This document shows positions 34,674 through 47,111 of a DNA stretch of 64,000 nt, in pieces. Within the stretch, counting starts at the first letter, position 1; every line of letters starts with the position of its first letter. This stretch comes from Straminergon stramineum (lineage: Eukaryota > Streptophyta > Bryopsida > Hypnales > Calliergonaceae): assembly GCA_963920665.1 (NCBI GenBank), contig OY987264.1:27570906-27634905 (forward strand), written 5' to 3'. A program made the translations under genes and the position numbers. Under the pieces are notes generated by a model, which saw only the letters and a program-made list of their open reading frames with translations, was not told the origin of the DNA and did no database searches.

Positions 34674-37600
34674 CTACCCCTCAGGTTCAACTTCAAGGAC
34701 ATCCGCAAGTTGCCGCGACTGGGTTTCTTGAAGGACATCCGTGAGAAGGTCCTCTGGAGCAGCAACACCCACCTCTTCCATATCTGAGATGATGTTGATT
34801 GCAGCGTCCTTTTCTCCAAGTGACAGACACAGACGCACGGCCTCTGCATACAATTTGCTGCAAATTCCAAAACTGCAGTTTCTGAGTTCCATATACATTT
34901 AATAATTCCACTGAGAAATCTATAATCTCTAGATATGATACTCTCATAGCATCTACACTTGGTCATCAATCAACAAATTGCAAACAAACTACTTAGTGAA
35001 ACTCAGCTACTAATTATTGCAAAATCGAGATCAGTCTGTTGTGGTGAAGTCATGATACGACATCAGCATGTAACAAATTCGTTCCCAGCAGAGCATATTC
35101 TTCGAATAATCTTGTTGCAAGAGGCCTAAGAGTCAGTGATTCTGTGATGCGACTGCAATTTCAGGTCAGAGCACCCAATTGGAGCGAAATTTGGAGAAGA
35201 GAGAAACCAAAGAAGTAGAAAGGTAGCAAGTTATGTATGAGGCTTAGGGATATATAAGATCACACAAGTCCAGAATCTATAAATGAAAGAACTTAACAAA
35301 ATTTGGAGGCACCACGGGAACCGACTGACTTAAAACATGATGAGATCAAAGGAAATTGATGTACCTGCCAAACACATAACCAAGCTTATGAGAGTGTTGA
35401 AGAAGAGAAACTAGCGCTTCAGGCCATGGTGTCCGCATTGCTGCTCGAACAAGTACTCCCATGTCTCCAATGGTTGGAGTTCCTCCGAGCGCTTGAACCT
35501 GTTATACAACTCTCGTAGTGAGATAAAGACTGCTTAAAGCGTTGATAACATACTCCATCAATAAACTAACAGTACAGAAGTAAGCCCCAAAATTGAACCT
35601 ATTTGAACCAATTTGGAGCTGAAATAACATATTTTATTAAACCAAAGCAACTGAGAAAGCGGATAATCATCCAACCTTGAGCATGACTTCAATGGCTAAC
35701 TGCACTTCCTTCTCCTGGGACCATTCTTCTGGCTCCCGTTCCCGAATCTCTTGCTCCCAGGTCCAGCCCCAGACATCAGCTATAGTGTATAGTTCAGATG
35801 CATCAACACCCCTGTCCTTCAGCATAGTAATCTTCTCACCAAGACTAAGGCCCAGCCATTCTCCTGCATCTCTCTCTTGATCCTTCACAATCTGGGAGGA
35901 CAACTAAGAATCAATAATGTCCAAAATGACTATCAATTTCGCTCCAAAACATTTAAATGCAGCAACGACGGTTGTACGAATCACAAACAAAGGGCATCAA
36001 GCTCAAGGACTGTTACTGATGCACCAATAATATGGAACTAATGCTGACGTGACTTCAGGTCAGACCTGAAGTATGCCTCACACAGATACCATATCGCAGA
36101 TAAAAAAAACTGCCCCACTTTAGCCGATAAATGAGCTAAACATTAGAATTCCAATCCAGTCTCAGACAGTTGTGCCCTTGGAAAAAGGATTCGAGAGGCT
36201 CTTATCTGTAGCAGGAAAACCTAACTGTGCAGAAACAATGAACACTGTTTCGTAACCACCGTGTCGGAAAGAAGATAAAAGGCAAGCACAGAATTTATCC
36301 ACATGGTGTAAGGACCATGCAATGATATCATAAGGGGCCACAAACCTCTTTGTCGGGCACGTCTTTCTTGTTCTTTAGAAGCTGCATAGCCAGCATTTCA
36401 GGGGGCTCTTCTTCATCTTCCTCACCTCCATCTTCAACAGGATCATCTGCAATGTCTTCAATCTGAAGATCATCCTCATCATCCTCATCTTCATCGTTGT
36501 CGGTAAACGTATCATCATCGGAATATGTAGCAGCTCGCGCTAAAAACTCCTCGTCTAGAACCTCTAGCCCACCAGTAAACCTCTTCCTCCAAAATCCTGT
36601 GTTTTCGCTCTTTAAATTCAATCTCTCCATGAATATATCTATCTCTTCATCATTCTTCTGCAGAAATCGCAGACTGTTAGAAAATGAAAACAAATTAGAG
36701 GAAGCAAATAAAAATTCATACATCCATGGAGAGGTCCTTACAAATTGACAAAAATTGGCGTCAAAACCACCAGAGGATCAAATTCACAATTACAGCTGAC
36801 CTACGAATGGTAGAACCACAAAATCAGCATAAAATGAGTCGTAATGTTACATTTGCGAGTAACAGCAAGGGAGAAACCGTGAACAATCTAAGAAAATGAC
36901 CTTTTTCTTCGTAAACATACCTCTTCAGCTTCTTCTTCAGATGGAGGAACCCACAGAGGTCGACCACGAGCTTTATTGATCCGCCTAGCCTTCTGCACAC
37001 GCTGGTACAGCACTGGTCGGGTACCTTCAGCAGGAAGACCTTGTGCCTCCAACTCTTCCTTCAGCTCTGAAACGAGCATTTTACTTGCTGCCTTTGGTTT
37101 CCTAACTTGATAACCCACTTCACCTTTGGTATCCTTTAACAGCCTGCAGATCGAAAGGCTGATGGATTGGAGCTACAACAATCAATTCTCAAAAATGCTC
37201 AATACTCCACGCACTGATATCAGTCGCCGAGAATTACTAAGACCCACTTCAACGAACCAAAAAAAGAAAAAGAGACAAAAAAAAGGAAACTGACCTTTCC
37301 GCTACACGCTGAACATCTGCCTCAGTGGCACCTGGACCTAAAGCGCGCACACCCTCCAGTCTCAGCTTCCGCAGCAATCGAAGATTGTAAGTTCGACGCA
37401 TTTGTATCAGACAACCCTTATAAGACACTTCGAGTGGGGCCGAATATGCAAAGCCATCATCATCTGCAGTCTTAGCCCCGCCGATTGACGAACTAAATCT
37501 TTTTCGAGTGCCATCACCACCACCTTCAGCCAAGAACCTGATCAAAGTTCCAAAAAGTTGTCAATTCAGTCCTTCCTCTGTTCCCTTTTCACGCTCTAAA

Positions 37601-40600
37601 ATCTGATAAGAGCATTCCGAAGATCAGCAGTCTCTCAGTTCGATTCGCAAATGTGCTACAGGACCTGGTCTGTCTGAAAATGCCATAATGAGCGGATAAC
37701 CTCAAGGTTATTTACCTCGACTTAACCTAGCATTCGCATCAATGAGAAAAGGAAATCCACCATCTTAGAGCACCTAGTAACCCTAAGAGGAAAATTTCTC
37801 ATTCCATTAATTTCTCATTTCTCAGAATGTGGACGTTTGTGACTGTTATGTTCAAACTGTCAGCAAATAGGCCTTCCAGGAGTAAACATTTACTACGACC
37901 ATGCAACAAGCTAGCACTAGAGAAAGACAAAAAGCAAGAAAGACTCCATATGACAACAGTCATCGGCATACTGAGCGACTCAGCAAGAACTCAATTAAGC
38001 TGAAAGCAATCGAAATAGCCAAACCTTGCAACATAATCAACTTCGTAACCGAGATCTGGCTCCTGCTGCAAAGGCTCGATCCAAGAGCTGACTAACGTAC
38101 GCCCCTTTTTATTGACTAAAAGTGCTCTGACTGGTAAGGGCTGATTGTCCCTGACCATTGCTTCTAACGCCTCAAGCATATCTCCCACTCGCCCTGCACA
38201 TTACCAAAATTGCTACTTTCTTTACGGACAACTAAAGGAAATACAAAGGACCAGTGGTATGTTGCTTCATTTACGAAGCCACATAACTCGAAGGTCTTTA
38301 AACATCTTCCAAATAATGTCCTCGTGTACAGTACGCACTGTTCGATGTTCAATTCAATTTCCTTCATGCTCAGTGTTGCATCTTCCAGAAAAGTGTATAT
38401 GATTACGTACCTTCTAAACATAGGCCTCTAAGGTAAAGAGACAATGGATCAGTCTCTCTCCCATGGCCTTTATTAAATAAAAACGCTGTGGATCCGGGAT
38501 GTCTAGACAACGCTCTAAAGTGGCGTACAGCTTCATTGAGATGACCATATTTGGAAAAGCACTCCACAAGAAGCCTGAATAGAAAAAAGATTATGTTACA
38601 AGATTTACTCCTCAAAAAAAGGAAAAGAAAAAAGGTATATGATTTCTCCAGCCATGACAACCCATGTACTAGTCAAGTGTGGTCATCACATTGCACAACA
38701 CTCAAAAGAACATGAAAAAAATGTATTTTCTCCAGGGTGAATCACTGTAAAGGGATAAATAAGTAACACATCGGGCCGAGTCCTAATGCCCAAGAAATCC
38801 ATGTCACACTTACGCATATGTCTTTAGATTTGGTTGCACCGTCGCGTGATCTTCAACCATTTCTCCCAATAGATCGATGATCTCCTGGCTCCTGTGCCGG
38901 AACCAAGGACGCAGACAAGCATCAGGAGAAAAGACAATCACCTCTAGCAGGGCACTCACATGGCAGGAAAAACTTTAATTCACTTCAAAGTCTTGAGCAG
39001 GTTATAACCTGTCGCCAGATTTGTGCCGAACATGTGATTGTATCACCCAGTTGTACGACTCTGTGTCCGGCTTCATTTCCACTGTAGAAACATGCACATA
39101 AAACAATACCCCAAATCAGGAAGAGGCCCCACAGGAAACAACAGTATAACAATCACAAATCCAACCCTGCGAAGAATGAAGTGTGTTAGGTGGTCTGGAC
39201 TAACCTCGACCATACTGCATGGTTTCAAACGTCATTGCTACGATATCAGGTACATCTGCAAAACACTGCCCAAGAAAAACATATTGCCAACCAATTGAGA
39301 GAAGTAGTTAAGAACAGGCTGAATGGAGGTCTCATGATTACTCTGAACTCTATAAATTCTAGCAGCGGTACAAGACTATTCTCTAATTCTTCTCCAGTCA
39401 TACCATTCTTGCAAACTTCAGAAATGACTGCGATAAAATATTTGACCTCGTAAGAATCAGCCAGATTCTGATTTGAGGCTGAAACTCAGAACCATAATAA
39501 ATCATTCCTACGATTAAGCCAATACCCGACACCACTATAACCAAATATCTCAAGTACCTGAGCCATTAACAGACAATTGTAGTGGAAAGTAGTAGACATG
39601 CGCCCACCATACTCCATAAGGCGAAGAATACTGATTGCATTTCCATGATCTCCAGCTTTACAGTTTGCCTGCACTAACCTATCAAACAAACCATCTGTGC
39701 CCTGGAGTCCTCCTTCGAGTCCTTCAATGAACACAGCATTTGCTTCTTGCAGGTGATCATTATTGAAGAGTTCCTCTGCACCATAAGGTGTGAGTAATCA
39801 ATACAGGCGCGGAAGCTTAGAATTGCGGATAAGAATAAACTCAACAAATCCTCTAAATTATAACACCATGTTTATCTCAGCTAGGTTTCAGCGCCAATAT
39901 TCATGAACAGGAACTTCTTGCAACTACTACATCAACCAAATCCATCATTCTCTCATCAATCCATAAACATGCATAGTCACACAGTATTCAACAGATACTT
40001 GCAGCATACAGTCGATGCCAATCGATCAATGCTTACGTACCAACTACTGTTAGCCAAGCAACTCGAGGGTTGTAATCAAGCTTCTCCATAGCTGCAAGAA
40101 TTTCCTTGCCACGCTGTGGTTGACCAGTGGTGCCAAAAAGGCGCGCAACAGCCACCATTGTTTCAGGTAGTGGCTTCGCTCCTGAAACAAATGCCTTCTT
40201 CAGTGCTTGGAGCTGCAAAAACCAGGACTAGATTCAGCAAATGAAGATTACACCAAAGATTCGGCATTAACCCTAAGATATCGTGAGAGAGCATTTGGGG
40301 ATTTTCAATCCGAGCGCCTAATAAATTGAGTGCGAGGGCCAAAACACAAAATCTACTAACAACAAAAACCTCAAAAATTGTGGCAAATTCGAAAGAGAAA
40401 GAATCGAAAGCAGTGTGCTGAGATAGAGAATGATAATGCGTACTGCTCCTTCAGAATCGCCAGCTCGGGTGTATGCAACAACAAGACCATGGTAAGTCCT
40501 GGGACCAGCATCCAAACCCGCGAGTGCCATGCCAGACAATGCCTCCTCAACTCCGTCAATATCTGCCTTCCGTGCTCTCTCCATAATTGCCTCCAAGAAC

Positions 40601-41259
40601 ATAAACCGCAAGTCAATCTCCTCTGCTCCTGAGCTTCGTTGCCTAACAGCACTAGCATCGTCGTTCGCGCTTGCATCTGTACAACTCCTTATTCTAGTGA
40701 GGCCTCCTCCTGCTTCAGAATCACCTACACTATCCTCTACATCTGTCTCTATATCACTATCGCTGTAATCACTAACAAATCCATCCTCCTTCAAATTCAG
40801 ATGCTCAACGTCAGTGGACTTCTTCTTTGAGCCTCCACTGCTCCCATTCAATCCAGAGCTCCTCGCCTTCTTAGGTCTGCCACTAACACCCGCCTCGCTA
40901 GCCACTGTTTCTCCAGTGGTTCGAGGCTCACTCTGCGCTACTACAGATGACAAATCCGTGTCTACACTTCTCATTCTTCCCCCATCCCGAACTTGTCGAA
41001 TATCCGCCTGAAGAAAACGCCACCTGCCAGCATGACTCCGATGCCTTTGCCTCGTTTTACAAAAGCTTCGTGCCAGAAAATTGGCATTTGCATTCCACCT
41101 TAAGGGCTTCCGCAAAACCCCGTCCAAACTTTGATTACAAACGACACCATTAAGAATATTACTACTAGCTCTGATCCTACTCCTGCAAAAAGAATGGGAT
41201 GGCTCCACAGGCCGCAGACTTTGCGCAGCGGATGCCATTGCCCGCGCCGTGAGCGCCAT
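34674..41259 (-). CDS. PTAC3: pTAC3/PAP1, SAP-domain protein of the plastid RNA polymerase complex
   Basis: Fourteen exons join into one open frame of 1,020 codons plus stop: 40444-41259, 40041-40212, 39558-39775, 39205-39265, 39009-39081, 38814-38891, 38411-38574, 38025-38193, 37295-37537, 36921-37143, 36346-36657, 35676-35891, 35365-35498, 34674-34857. All 13 introns are GT-AG (117-507 nt) and the phases agree. The N-terminus (MALTARAMASAAQSL, rich in Ser/Ala/Arg) fits a chloroplast transit peptide. Residues about 225-500 have PPR-like helical repeats (for example AMEKLDYNPRVAW, CKAGDHGNAISIL, HFRALSRHPGS). A SAP DNA-binding motif lies at about 687-722 (MLVSELKEELEAQGLP), an acidic run at about 785-830, and YTIADVWGWTWEQE near 880. 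In Arabidopsis this protein is a nucleus-encoded subunit associated with the plastid-encoded polymerase and is needed for chloroplast gene expression. The first exon is long and the protein exceeds the roughly 900 residues I recall for Arabidopsis. The intron 3 acceptor at 39266 was chosen over a nearer AG because it keeps the frame. Confidence 0.95.
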
Positions 41260-41550
41260 CGTCGCTGGTCTACCTCACGACTCCAGCAGAGTGCTCAGGA
41301 CACCATTTTCTTCGATTTCATTCGGCATATCCATCCAATTCCACAAGGAGAAAGGAAAAACAAGTCAATTGGACATGGAGAATTGCGGTGGCAACCGCGG
41401 AGGTAGGGGTTGGAGCAGCAACGAAGAGATGCGGGGACCTGAAAGACGGGGTTTTGGTTGCGAAACAGAGGAGCAAGGGTGCTTGCAGAAACCTTATCCT
41501 CTTCTATTAGGGTTTTGTAACAAGTGGATTTCGCCAGGGTTTTAGGCCCG
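41260..41550 (-). promoter_or_regulatory. Presumed 5' untranslated and promoter region of pTAC3
   Basis: This stretch is less AT-rich than the surrounding intergenic DNA and precedes the pTAC3 start at 41259. Plus-strand ORFs across it are antisense shadows. No TATA box or known plastid-gene light element could be assigned with confidence. Confidence 0.35.
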
Positions 41551-41655
41551 CTTCACACGAAGTCCCAAGTCCAAACTCTCCAAGTCCAAGGCCAAATCCC
41601 AATGGAAGGTGAATAAAAAGATTACATGTGGGACTTGGGACTTCATAGTGTGAAG
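41551..41655. mobile_element. Small foldback about 290 bp upstream of the pTAC3 start
   Basis: The arms CTTCACACGAAGTCCCAAGT (41551-41570, continuing CC) and GGGACTTGGGACTTC-ATAGTGTGAAG (41630-41655) are inverted copies with a three-base gap difference. The loop repeats ccaagtcc. MITE-like; its place within the likely promoter could matter for expression. Confidence 0.6.
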
Positions 41656-43706
41656 GTCAAAGACTCAAATCTAAGCCTCTCAAGTTCCATACTTGTTGTC
41701 AAGTTCTATATCGTCACCAACTACTTCTTTCACTCATTTCTTGAAATTGTCTTTTTTTACCATAGTTATCAAAAAGTAAATGCATTCTTGTTTTTGCTCT
41801 TTTCACAATAATATTGGTTACGTAACACATAATGTTTTTTACATATTCCAAAATGTCCAAGACTATCAAGCACTTTATGCATCATAGAAACTTTCTAAAC
41901 TGGTCTTCAAACTTTGCATCTATTTGTATTTGGTCACACATATAATAGCAAACTGGAATCTTATTGCTCAATGACTAAATGATAAATTTACAATTTGACT
42001 CCACAAGCTTCTTCATAGATTGATAGTCCATTACTTATGTAAATTTTTGTTTGTACAAATAAGGTTAGAAGTAAACAATGGTCCATCCTACAATGAGATG
42101 TGTCTTCTTTGAGGTTAGAAATAATTCACTACTAAAAAGTGCCAACCAATCTCACAAAAAACAAACAACCGTTTGTTGTTTTAAATAGTGGCGGATATGA
42201 ATTGCACATTTCAATAAGTTCTTTTACAAATGTAATTTCTATTTTGTTGATCTAGGTACTAAATATTGTAAAAAAATTTTAAAAATTTTAAAAATCTTTT
42301 TGGAATCTTAAAGAATTTGTAGGAATTTGTAGGAATCTTTTAAAAATCTTTTGGAATTTTTTTTGAATTTGAATACAGAAGTTGAATTGTAATCAAATTT
42401 GAAATAGACTACGAATTTGATTAGAATTCTAACCAAATTCAAAATCTAATTCTAATTTGATTCAAGTAAATAAATTTCATTCAATGAATTTCTAATTTGA
42501 TTAATTAAAATGAAAATGAAAATTCAATTCCAATTGAACTTTCTACTTAGAATTCAAATTTATATTTATATTTTGAATGTAACATGATAAGTGTAGTAAG
42601 TTTTAGAATCATCTGGGTTTTTCAATACTATGATTTTTCTAAAAGTACTTTAATTAGAAATATTCTCATTTTAATTTTGAATTCATTTTATTCAAATTTT
42701 GAATTTTGAATTACAAAAGTACAAATTCATAGTAGTATAAATTTTGAATTATATATAGAATATTTAATTTGAATAGTTCCAAATTCAAATGGAATTGAAA
42801 ATTTAAATTCTAAGTTTTTAACTATTTGAATTCTAAGTTTTTAACTACAAAAGAAATGTGATTTTTGAACAAAACACATTCTAATAAAATGCTTTCCCAT
42901 AATTATGAACATCTTAGAAAAAATTGAAAAATTTTACCACAAAAACTAGACTTAAAAACAAAACTTTCCCAACAAATTTTATAAAAAAATGAACAAATTG
43001 TGAAGGAGAAAATGATCTTCAAAGTTTACTTACTTCTCGGCCTTCTAAGTTGCCGAGGAAGAATAAATAAAATCCAAAACCCTACATTATACTTCAAGTT
43101 GTACTGTTGGAGCAATGGTTTGAACTTTCAACCTCCAACCATGAGGTTTAAGGTTCAAACCTCATTCGCAAGGGTTGCTTAGGTGGCACTTCTATTGTTG
43201 TGACACTTGTTCGTAGGGGGGGTTGCCTAAAATCCTAAATGGAGCCTCTTCCCTCATTGTAGATTCTTATGTGGCATTTTTAATAAAGATGAAATGGAAA
43301 TTATTCATTTTTTTAAAGAAATAATCATTGTCCAAATTGATAGAGTTAAACAACATATTTTAGTTTGATTTTGATTAGGACAATGCAATCAAAACAACTA
43401 AAATGAACAACAAATTTGAGTTAGATTTCTATTGTTTCAGTTGAGGTATTTTCAATAGTATAAATGTGAAGAAATGGAGAGTAGCTTGTAAGAGTTTTAG
43501 TCTTCAATACCCTTGATTGTTATAATTGTGGTGGTGATATAGATTCCCTTGGAGGAGTTGGGGTGGCATTTTGGGGTGGAGGTATCATTGTTGTGCTTGT
43601 AAAGGCTTGTATAGTGCCTCCAATCTAGAGCTATGTCATGGAGCCTCTAGGTAAGAGACAAGTTGTAAAGAAGAAGTAGGAAAAGCAATTAGTATAAGAG
43701 AACAAT
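41656..43706. other. AT-rich low-complexity intergenic DNA
   Basis: From 42245 to 42840 the sequence is a jumble of AATTTTGAATTCAAATT-like words, on both strands. A weak CACTA-like pair (42128 / about 42190) lacks a target duplication. A possible SINE lies at 43095-43300. No gene recognised. Confidence 0.45.
43095..43300 (+). mobile_element. Possible tRNA-derived SINE
   Basis: TGGAGCAATGG (43108-43118) matches the RNA polymerase III A box (TRGYNNARNGG) at 10 of 11 positions. GGTTCAAACCT (43152-43162) matches the B box at 10 of 11. The 33-bp spacing is normal for tRNA-related SINEs. No cloverleaf could be completed, so it is not a tRNA gene. The 3' limit is arbitrary. Confidence 0.35.
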
Positions 43707-43838
43707 CACTAGACGAAATTCTCATTCATCAAGATGATGTGTTTTTGTTAGAAAACACAAAATTGCGTCTAAAAAAACCCAATCTTGTGTTTTCTAACTA
43801 AAACACATCAGCTCAATGAACGAGAATTTCTTCTAGTG
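43707..43838. mobile_element. 132-bp foldback CACTA element 3
   Basis: The ends CACTAGACGAAATTCTC and GAGAATTTCTTCTAGTG are inverted repeats with one mismatch. Flanks are AAT on both sides (43704-43706 and 43839-43841). Inner arms continue to pair (gatgtgttttTGTTAGAAAA / TTTTCTAACTaaaacacatc), so the whole element can fold. Its ends are close to those of CACTA 1. Confidence 0.9.
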
Positions 43839-45026
43839 AATAATTCAAAATTCATAGACAAATTGAGAAATAGATAAAATGCATGTCATATAGTGTAGAA
43901 GAGTGATGAAAATAGATAATGTACCCCTTTTCCCTTCCATTGTGGCACATGGTTCCTTCTTTCACTCGACATCTTGCTTATAGAAGAAGAAAAAGAGAGG
44001 GAAAGAGGGGGGACTACAATGCAATACTAGTGAAGCTTTTCAGGGTATATACACCCACTTCCAAACTTCTCTAAAAGATTCTTCATTGTTGTAGCCATTG
44101 CAAAAAACCATTCTAGGATACAAGGGAAGTTGGTGGAAAAAAGAGAGGAAGGAAAGTGGAGAAGTGGTGGCTCAAGTATGATTTCGTGGGTACCAAATTT
44201 TAGAGTATTAGTGGATCAATCTTCACATGCTTGAATTTGGTGATATCCCACTTGAATTTATGAATGTTAATGAGTGTAGTAGGTGGTCATTGTAATGCAA
44301 GACTTTATTTTAGTAGAATCTCACATTTCATTGATTTCACTTGCATGTTTTTATGTTTTTAGAAGGTGTAGTGGAGTCTCCTAAACTTCAATGTAGATGT
44401 GTCTCAGTTAATGCCTCTATAGGTGTGTTGAAAAATTGCTACAAGGAATATAGGTCTTGTTTGACTTGTATAAACATTTATTACTTCTTAGTGTGGAATT
44501 CATCATGCATTAATGTTTGTTCTTTAGGTTGTATTGGACTTTTTTGAAATAGGAAAATTAGTAGTTAGGAATTGAATGAAAGAATGTATGTACGTCTATT
44601 ATATGCTAACGAGAATGTGAGTCTTCACTTCAAGCATGGAAATTTACTTGTCTCTCTTTATGGCCTTCAACTTTTAATTACATAATTTCTTGAGGTAATG
44701 CTTTGATTTTGGGGGGAAGATTCAACAAGATGAATTCATATGCAATTATTCAATGGGATCAATTCAATTGGAGTATGGACTTGATTTTCAAACTCATGTA
44801 ACCCAATTTTTATCACAATGCATTTTCAATTTGTCATTTTTTGCACGAGTCAATATCCTTGTCTCACAAGTAAACCTTACTTGCAATGGCATTCAAGATC
44901 CCCTCAACCCAAAATCAAACTCCTCCCGACCACTCAACCCTCTCTTCGATCCCTTTTTTTTCTCAACCGGACTCCCAAACCACCAACTCTTCCCAACCCC
45001 CCTAGCTTAGCATCTCCACCTTTTCT
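43839..45026. other. Intergenic DNA, no gene recognised
   Basis: AT-rich with ORFs of 66-115 codons (for example 44818-45165) that have no recognisable domain. The part from about 44880 to 45010 is C-rich on the plus strand and may belong to the adjoining retrotransposon. Confidence 0.35.
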
Positions 45027-47100
45027 TGGCCTCTCTGGGAGCTCCAACTTCATTACTTGGGACTCTTATATATATAATTTAAGATTATCATACAAAAAAC
45101 CCTCAAAAGAATGTAAAACCAAAATAGATATGTCACATGCCAATATAGTATTTGGTCATATTTAGAGTGTTTTTATCCAAGTAGACCCAAACCATGCCTA
45201 TAAATAGGTTAGGAACCACAAAATTGTATAATTTGCAAATATTAAATAGAAATATCCAATTATGGTAAATTGGTCCTAGAGAATCCTAAACTAAGTCCCA
45301 ATGATAGGTTTTAGGTTCCCAATTGAATTCTAATTTTAGTAGAAATCCCAATTGTTAGCTTGTAAGTGGAAGAAAATGACAATGGACCAATGGAAGGTAT
45401 CTATGGCTAAATGATGGTGTCTAAGGTTGGATCTATCGTAGGAACTCAATAATGACATTGATTTGCGAAGAATCCTCTCTGTGTGAAAGATTCCTTGAAA
45501 TCCAATAATTAAAAGAAGTAGAGGGATTTTATTCACCTTTCACAATCATAGAAAGTAAGAATATGGGCTTGTACATCCTTTTTAGAATTCCATGAGAGAT
45601 TCCATAAAAAGTTTCAAAAAATTTAAATACTCAAAAGATGCTCTTCTCAACAATCAACTACTTTAACCTAAGACATGAAATTTTTAGAAATGACCTAAGC
45701 TACAATAAAATATCACTAAAAAGTAGGTTAGTTTTTTTTATGTTAATAAGACACTCCAATAAGTTTTAAGATATTCAATAGCCAAAGTGCCTGAATCGGT
45801 AAGATTATCCAATTATCAATGAATTTTAATATTATAACAAAATTGACTAGCGTTCCTAAAGGATACAAAATTGGAATGAAGCCAAATCAAGGTCTTTTTT
45901 AACTCCCTCATACTTACTAAAGAGATGAATCTAGTTTCTTATCATAGAAAAGTAAAACTTCAAAAGATGGATTTTTACAACTTGAGGGCTTTAAGTTGGA
46001 GCTAGGTTTTGTTGAGTTTTTTGCCATGGAAAAAAGGGTGGTTAGTCTTTCAAATTGAAAAATGGCCTTCTAAAGCCAATGACACAATCTATTTGTAATT
46101 AGGAGTCTTTCTCCAAATGTTAAAGTTTTAGTCAAGTGTACAAAGTCAAAAAATGAAAAATTAGGATGAAAATTATAATTAATAAGTTTATCATGTAGAA
46201 ATGAGAGGAGGTGGGTGCCCTTGGAAGAGTATATAAAGGCACTCATTCTCCTCTCCAACCACCCTTTTTAGCCATTTTTTGGTACATTGATATGTTAGTC
46301 CATTTAGTTGGATTTTTTGGCCATTTTTGAACCAAGTTGCTAAACATGTGTTTTAGGAGCATTGCAAGCTCTAATTGTTGTTGGTTTGACAAGATTTGAA
46401 GGATTTGAGATCCCTTCAAATCTTTTGTCTTTATTTGGTGGTTGTTAAAAGTTGTAATTAATATTAATACATTTCAAATTTTGTTGAAGTTTTTAGAGTT
46501 TTTGTTTGTTTGTATTAATTCTAGAGCAATCCCCACCATACCTTTGTAATGCCACTTTGGGGGGCTTTTAGTGTGGAATTTTGAGACTTTTATATGCTAA
46601 CTTGTGTTTCTGTAGTAACTTGTGATTTTTTTAGTTGTTTTGTATATAGTACTAGTCCTAGACAATAGCCCCCTATGTACCTTGGCAATGCTACTTAGGA
46701 GGCCCTTTAGAGCTTGTTTGTAAGATTACACACTCCAAGTAGAAAATCCTTGAATAAAAATTCCCCTAGAAGTGGTGTATTTGTATTTGTTCTAATAAGT
46801 TTTGTTAAAGAGAGTATTTGTATTTTGATACCAACAGAATTGTATTAACTTGTTCTTAAATTAATGTGTTCATATTAACTTATATTTTTGTTAATTTTTC
46901 TTTGTCAATCCTTGTCTCCTTAAGTACGGCAAAACTTTGGCTTTCCGATGTGTGGAGTTCTTTATATTTGGTGTTGAAACCAAGTTATGGCAAAGCTTTG
47001 AACTTGAGAATAGTAGGAAAATGTTAGCTTCCTTTCTTTATAGTGGGTATCTAGGCTAAGGGGTCCCATTTGAGAGAAGTGACTTCAAAACCGTACTTGA
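45027..47100 (+). mobile_element. Degenerate LTR sequence, copy R2 (relative of R1)
   Basis: Begins with a decayed form of the R1 terminal hairpin (GGAGCTCC...GGGACTC). It then follows R1 collinearly: 'atatagtatttggtc', 'tataaataggttag', 'ccaattgttagcttg', 'gaggaggtgggtgccc', TATATAAAGG at 46231, 'ctagagcaatccccacc', 'taatgccactttgg'. No coding sequence. The right border is approximate. Confidence 0.55.
46215..46242 (+). promoter_or_regulatory. TATA box between inverted arms, R2
   Basis: GTGCCCTT (46215-46222) and AAAGGCAC (46235-46242) can pair at seven of eight positions around the TATA box at 46231-46237. See the matching sites at 47514, 51595 and 54974. Confidence 0.55.
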
Positions 47101-47111
47101 ATATTGTTCAA

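Noticed and set aside
37911..37930. CACTAGAGAAAG in pTAC3 intron 8 as a CACTA end
   Set aside because: No inverted partner within the intron or beyond.
40371..41545. Plus-strand ORFs over pTAC3 exon 1 and its upstream region
   Set aside because: They are antisense shadows of the coding exon and its GC-richer leader.
42128..42191. CACTACTAAAAAG ... TTTTAAATAGTG as another tiny CACTA element
   Set aside because: The flanking 3-mers differ (ATT and GCG) and the ends match poorly.
43100..43170. tRNA gene
   Set aside because: Pol III boxes are present but acceptor and anticodon stems cannot be formed; a SINE is the better reading.
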